From assembly GCA_032718475.1 (NCBI GenBank), contig JAUCBJ010001429.1, positions 1 to 31,153 on the forward strand: DNA of 31,153 bases. The letters are read 5' to 3'. Shown here in pieces: positions 20,301-26,300 of this stretch; the stretch's first letter is position 1, and every line of letters starts with the position of its first letter. The position numbers and the translations under genes are program-made. The notes below the pieces were generated by a model. The model was not told where the DNA came from and did no database searches. It saw nothing but the letters and a program-made list of their open reading frames with translations. Source of the DNA: Nemertoderma westbladi (taxonomy: Eukaryota > Xenacoelomorpha > Nemertodermatida > Nemertodermatidae).

Positions 20301-23300
20301 ATTTGATATGGTATCATCAACGTGAACGAGGTCATTTGAATCAGTATCATTCATTGGAATGGGCTCTTTTGATTTAGCACCATTCAATAGAAACTGCTCC
20401 ATACCTTTTGCCTCCCCTTCAGAAGTAGCACCAGTAAGAATAACATCTGTTATTCTGGGGGCTAACTTTCCACATGGGGTACCATTAGTTGAAAAGGTAA
20501 TGGAATTCACAAAACATCGCTTTGACTGGTCTCCCATTAAACTATTAAATCGTTTCTTAGCCTCAGATAAGTCCAATTTCAAACATGTTATTTCATTCAT
20601 TAAAGACCTCTCCTTTCCTTCCCACTTTTTGTTCAGGCCGTTAATTTCCTCGATACAGCTGTTTTTTTCACTATCCAACTCAGAATTAAGTTTTTCCATA
20701 TTCTTTAAAGCCACCAAGTGTGTCGCTAAGGTATCAACTTGCTTGTCAATTAGAATATGTGAGATCTCTAGCTGTTCATAGAGGTTTGACTTTTCTACCT
20801 CCATTCGTTTCAATCGTGCTTCCATCACAGACAATGAATCTCTAACCCCCTGCAACTCCGTCTTCAATGAACTTAATTCTGTATCCCGAACATAAACCTC
20901 GGAATTTACTTCACTCGGTGTTCGTTTCAGTTGACACTGTAACATTTTAAGTTCCTCTGTCAGGCTAAATTTCGTTTTCTCTAACTTTCCAATAAACTCT
21001 TTGTAATTAGATATATCAGTAGAAAGTGCGGTATTTTGTTGAAGCGAAACTTTGATGTTGCTCTCTAAATTATTTATGGAATCCTGTATCTGATATTGCA
21101 TATCTTTCACTGCACTACATCTCTCACTCATCTCGGCCATCTCGTTTTGCAGACATGCTTTGCTTGTCTGCTGCACCTGCAGTTTATTGTCGAAATCCCT
21201 GGCATTCTTTTCCGCAGTGTATTTTGATAAATGTAGGGCCTTGATTTCGGTTTTAAGCAATTCAACCTCATGTTCGGACAGTTGTAGTTGGGTGGAGAGC
21301 CTCTCACAGTCATTTTCCTCCTTTTGCTCATGACTACTGGACGTCATCCTGTTATTTAAACTTGTCAACTTTTCATTACTTTCGTTGAGCTGAGCTATTT
21401 TTCCACTTTGCTCCAATATTAAACGCTGGAGCTCTATTTTCTCCGAGATAAGAGATTGTATTTTACATTCATTCTCTTTGTCTACTTTTCTACGAATCTC
21501 CAATTCTTGTAAAATATCAAAAAAATTATTTCGAAAATCTGTTATCACAGTACTACCAACAAACTCACTCGAAGTTTCCTTTGCTGCCATCATATGGTTC
21601 AAGTTAACTTATCACTTAGCAATGGATGTTGACTATAGACGAAGAAAGTAAGCAAGCTTAGTCTTTCACTACAGATAGTTTGTAGCTTGCTTAGCTGTAA
21701 GTATATGGTACCTACGAGTACCGACCGTACTTTAGGTACCTAGGCCTAAAAACGAACTCACTTGCTCCTTTGAAATAAAACGAAACAGGTTGACAGTTAT
21801 GGAATCGGAACCGCTACAACAAAAATATATTGCTGTAACGGTAGGCCTACCTACAGTGACACGTCAAACTACCTGTAGTTGGGGTACCGGTAGCGCGCTC
21901 TACTTGAGGTGTGAAGTAGACTGAAACTGAAACTATAATAATAATATAATCAGGATACCGGTAGGCCTGTAGCTGATGTTGACTTATAAGCGATGACTAA
22001 TATTCTTAATTCAGAGACAAGGACCCCCCAAATTGTAATTTGGAAATTTTACAAATCTTAATTAGATTGTATGAAATTTGAAACAGAGATAGTTTCACCT
22101 CCTTCCTCCTCCTCCGTGACCGTGGGTGAACCAGAGTTCTTATTTTTGCTTTTCAATCTTTAGCTACAAGCGTTTGGTAAAGGTGTCTCCGGCGATATTT
22201 CACCAGTTACACTTCAGTTATTATTCAACCTTTTAGTGATTCGTTGGTATTGATTGAAAGCGGCCATGCAAGGATTCCAATGTAACACAATCTGAACTTC
22301 GTTGAAAAATAGCTGAGATAAGAGCGTTCGAAAGTTGAATTGTTTCCATGGGGTTCATGCATCCCGTCTCTCCTGAAATCTGCGAAAGCTGATTAGTGGG
22401 TTCTAACATCCCCCGGATCTAACCTCCCCCGGATCTAACGTCCCCCTTTTCTAAAGTTTCGTATTTTACGAGAAGGGTCCTCCAATCGACTTATTTATAT
22501 TTAGCTACGTTATTCTGAAACATCACTATTATATAAATATATATAATAATTATGTTTTATCACTATACATATTTTTGGAGCATGGGAGTTTGTCAGCTTT
22601 ATACACATAGTTACTAACGAAATACTTTGGGGGGGGGGGGGGGGGGCACTTTTGTAACAATTTTTTCGCCAACCCAACCCCACTATATGCCCCTTTCCGT
22701 AATGAATGGGCGAAAGCGTAATCAATTTTTTAAGAGAACTAATTAATGGAATTAAGTGGTTTGTTTTATTAAAAAATAATGATTGTTGATTAACTGTAAA
22801 TCGAACTAACTACTTGTTTCTCCTGTATGTCCCGCAGCTAACCAACATGGTCGCTTATGACTCCGCTAATGTACTTCACGATGCTCTTAAAATCTTAGAG
22901 AATCGCGGTGACATCCAAAGAAACTCAGAAAATCCGGCAACATGTGAGGAAATACCCCGATTGTCTCCTTACGGAAAAAAAATGTTGGACGCTATGCGAA
23001 ACCTTAATGTGAGTGACTATTATTGATTGCATATGGTATTGAGAGAATAATCTTTACAGGTGATATATAGTACTACAAGTAATCAGTGTGATGAGTAATT
23101 CATTCACGATACAGGGTATTTATATGAATTCACTTGGTAATCATTCAGTAATAATGAGTGTCAAATAGGCGATATGTTATGAGTTACCTGAGGTAGAAGT
23201 GATTAACTTCTTTGGTTGAAGTATCCAGTTAGATCTGAGTGACACAGAACATTATTTAATTATTTAAGCCTCGAATTTAAACAAAATTTGATTTGAATTT

Positions 23301-26300
23301 CAGGGCATACCACGTCAGGGTCTGACTGGGAGCATAGAATTTGACGAGAAGGGCCTTCGTAAGAATTACGTGGTCTACATTGACTACCTGGAAGAGGATT
23401 CTTTTAAGGAGGCGGGGTACTGGGTGCACGCTGTGGGGGTCAAGGAGTTCAAAGTTAGCTCCAAGGAGACGCAAATCGAAGTTATACCTAGACATCTAAT
23501 ATTTACATCTATAAAGGTGAGATTACTGTTTGGTGGAAACCAAGGAAATTTACGAAATTGGACTAATTCCGCCATGGATTAAACCATAAGGTTGTAGGGT
23601 GTTTTATACATATTGGAATGCAGCACATGACGTCTGAAACTGTGGCGATTTCGGAAATAATGCTAGTATTATTCTTATATCATATTCTTGGTGTGTGCTG
23701 ATGTGATCTCATCATGTCAACACCTTATGATGATATTGAGTCATTTATCAAGACAAAACCTAAAATCTGTTCTTCCCGCCCTTGTAGTTTGTGTTAGGGG
23801 TTAATCCGTTGCCTTTAATTGACATCTCTCCAGAGGTCATGGGTTCGTTCAAGACGAACGCTTTAAAGGGACGAGCTAGGGCGCATTTCTCAAGGGCGTC
23901 CTTTAATGGTAGCTAAATGGGTACTAGAGTTTCCTCTGGTGAATAAAGATATGGTGGAATTATCTGGTAATAAGTCATCAGACTGTGTGCGTCATGTATT
24001 CGCTGGCCTAACGGCCGAAGACAACTTGTTTACATTACTTTTGCGTGATCCACCGGTAGACTCACCTGTAACTATTTTTCCTCAGGAGTTTCCGTATTTT
24101 ATGGATGTCGACCCGCCAGCGAACCAAGAAGGAAGCAGCCCCAGGGAGCCCCCCAAACTTGTGTATGAGGGCTTCGTTATAGCTTTAGCGGAGAAATTGC
24201 AGGCTCAGGTCAAAGAGAAGTTCACTTACGAGTTTAGGGTTGTCGCCGACGGAAATTACGGTTCAAAAGATGCCGATGGCAACTGGGATGGGATGGTTGG
24301 GGAAGTATTGGATGGGGTGAGTGTGATACTGTTATATAGTGGTAATGTATGCTTGCTTACACTTCTGTATGTACTACTAGACCCATTGTTTTAATTTTGT
24401 TTTGAAGTTAAATATATATTTATAGTTTTTAATGATGTTATATTTGCAGACGGCGCACGCCGCCATCGCACCATTGACTATTCGAGCCGATAGAGAAGAG
24501 GCAGTCTTCTTTACGAAACCCTTCATGAGCATCGGTGTCAGCATTATGATAAAGAAACCACAGAAGGAACAACCCGGGGTTTTCTCATTCGTTCATCCTT
24601 TCAATCCCAGGCTATGGCTCATTATAGGTAATTCGCATACCAAATAAATGTTATCAGAGAAAGAATCACGAAACACAACTCCTTTCTCTTAGTAGTTACA
24701 ATTAGGATAGCAATAAAATAAAGTTAAGTTTTATTTGACTACTTTGTCTGTCTTTCGTACTGGCAGGTTTGTTTGCCAGCCATTTGCTTACTATTGGCTG
24801 TTATAATTCCCAGGTCTTTCCTTATTGGCTGTGGTTATCGCCCAGTTCTTGGCTTGTCACTTCAGCATGACGGAGTGGCACAACGACTTAGACGCCGTCG
24901 ACAAACAACCAACGAACCCTGACGATGTAGACGATATTAAAGGAAAGATTAACGACTTCACTATACAGAATACCTTTTGGTTCGGTTTTGGAGCGCTTTG
25001 TCAGCAGGGTTGTGACTATTTCCCAAGGTATGTTATTTTCAAAAACAAAATCACATCTATGTATTGCTCAACTCACCTGTTTCTCATATTGGCTAACTTT
25101 TTGTTAACAGGTCTGCCGGCGGTCGAATAATTACAGGAGCGTGGTGGTTTTCTACGCTAATTATCATAAGTTCTTACACAGCCAATCTGGCGGCTTTCCT
25201 CACAGTTGAGAAGATAACACCTCCAATCAAAGACGCGAAAGATCTAGAGGATAAAGGAGGAAAAATACAATACGGCGCTTTACAAAACAGCTCCACCTTC
25301 AAGTTCTTTAAGGTTATTATCATCTTTTCAACAATCGTATGATCGTAATAATTTCCCGTCGCTGTAAGCTAGGGAGGGCATCACACCCACTCCCAGGGTT
25401 TATTCTCTCACCATCCAACCATTACACCTATTACATACAGTAGTAGGCAAATAAATTGTACTTAAACTAGTTGTTAGGAAATATATTCATTGGTGAATTG
25501 CAGGAATCGGAATACGAAATCTATAAATCAATGTACATACAGATGGAGAAGTGGGCGTCAAATGGTATAGACGTATTGGTGCGGAATGTAAGTTTAAATT
25601 GACGTATTGGTGCGGAATGTAAGTTTATATAGACGTATTGGTGCGGAATGTAAGTTTATATAGACGTATTGGTGCGGAATGTAAGTTTATATAGACGTAT
25701 TGGTGCGGAATGTAAGTTTATATAGACGTATTGGTGCGGAATGTAAGTTTATATAGACGTATTGGTGCGGAATGTAAGTTTATATAGACGTATTGGTGCG
25801 GAATGTAAGTTTATATAGACGTATTGGTGCGGAATGTAAGTTTATATAGACGTATTGGTGCGGAATGTAAGTTTATATAGACGTATTGGTGCGGAATGTA
25901 AGTTTATATAGACGTATTGGTGCGGAATGTAAGTTTATATAGACGTATTGGTGCGGAATGTAAGTTTATATAGACGCATTGGTGCGGAATGTAAGTTTAT
26001 ATAGACGTATTGGTGCGGAATGTAAGTTTATATAGACGTATTGGTGCGGAATGTAAGTTTATATAGACGTATTGGTGCGGAATGTAAGTTTATATAGACT
26101 TATTGGTGCGGAATGTAAGTTTATATAGACGTATTGGTGCGGAATGTAAGTTTATATAGACGCATTGGTGCGGAATGTAAGTTTATATAGACGTATTGGT
26201 GCGGAATGTAAGTTTATATCGACGTATCGGTGCGGAATGTAAGTTTATATAGACGTATTGGTGCGGAATGTAAGTTTATATAGACGTATTGGTGCGGAAT

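Larger units (their letters stand above)
21603..22837 (+). other. iGluR D/E intron, 3' part (upstream of the nested gene)
   Basis: No exon was recognised. The first few hundred bases should hold the promoter or 5' UTR of the minus-strand nested gene, but no clear TATA box or initiator can be assigned. TAGGCCTA-containing motifs recur (21740, 21843, 21962). A 16-bp unit (GGATCTAACCTCCCCC) is repeated around 22402-22456, and an 18-G homopolymer sits at 22629. Confidence 0.55.

Noticed and set aside
23790-23900. tRNA-derived SINE, suggested by GGGTTCGTTC
   Set aside because: Only a poor B-box match, with no A box at the right distance and no tail or target duplication.
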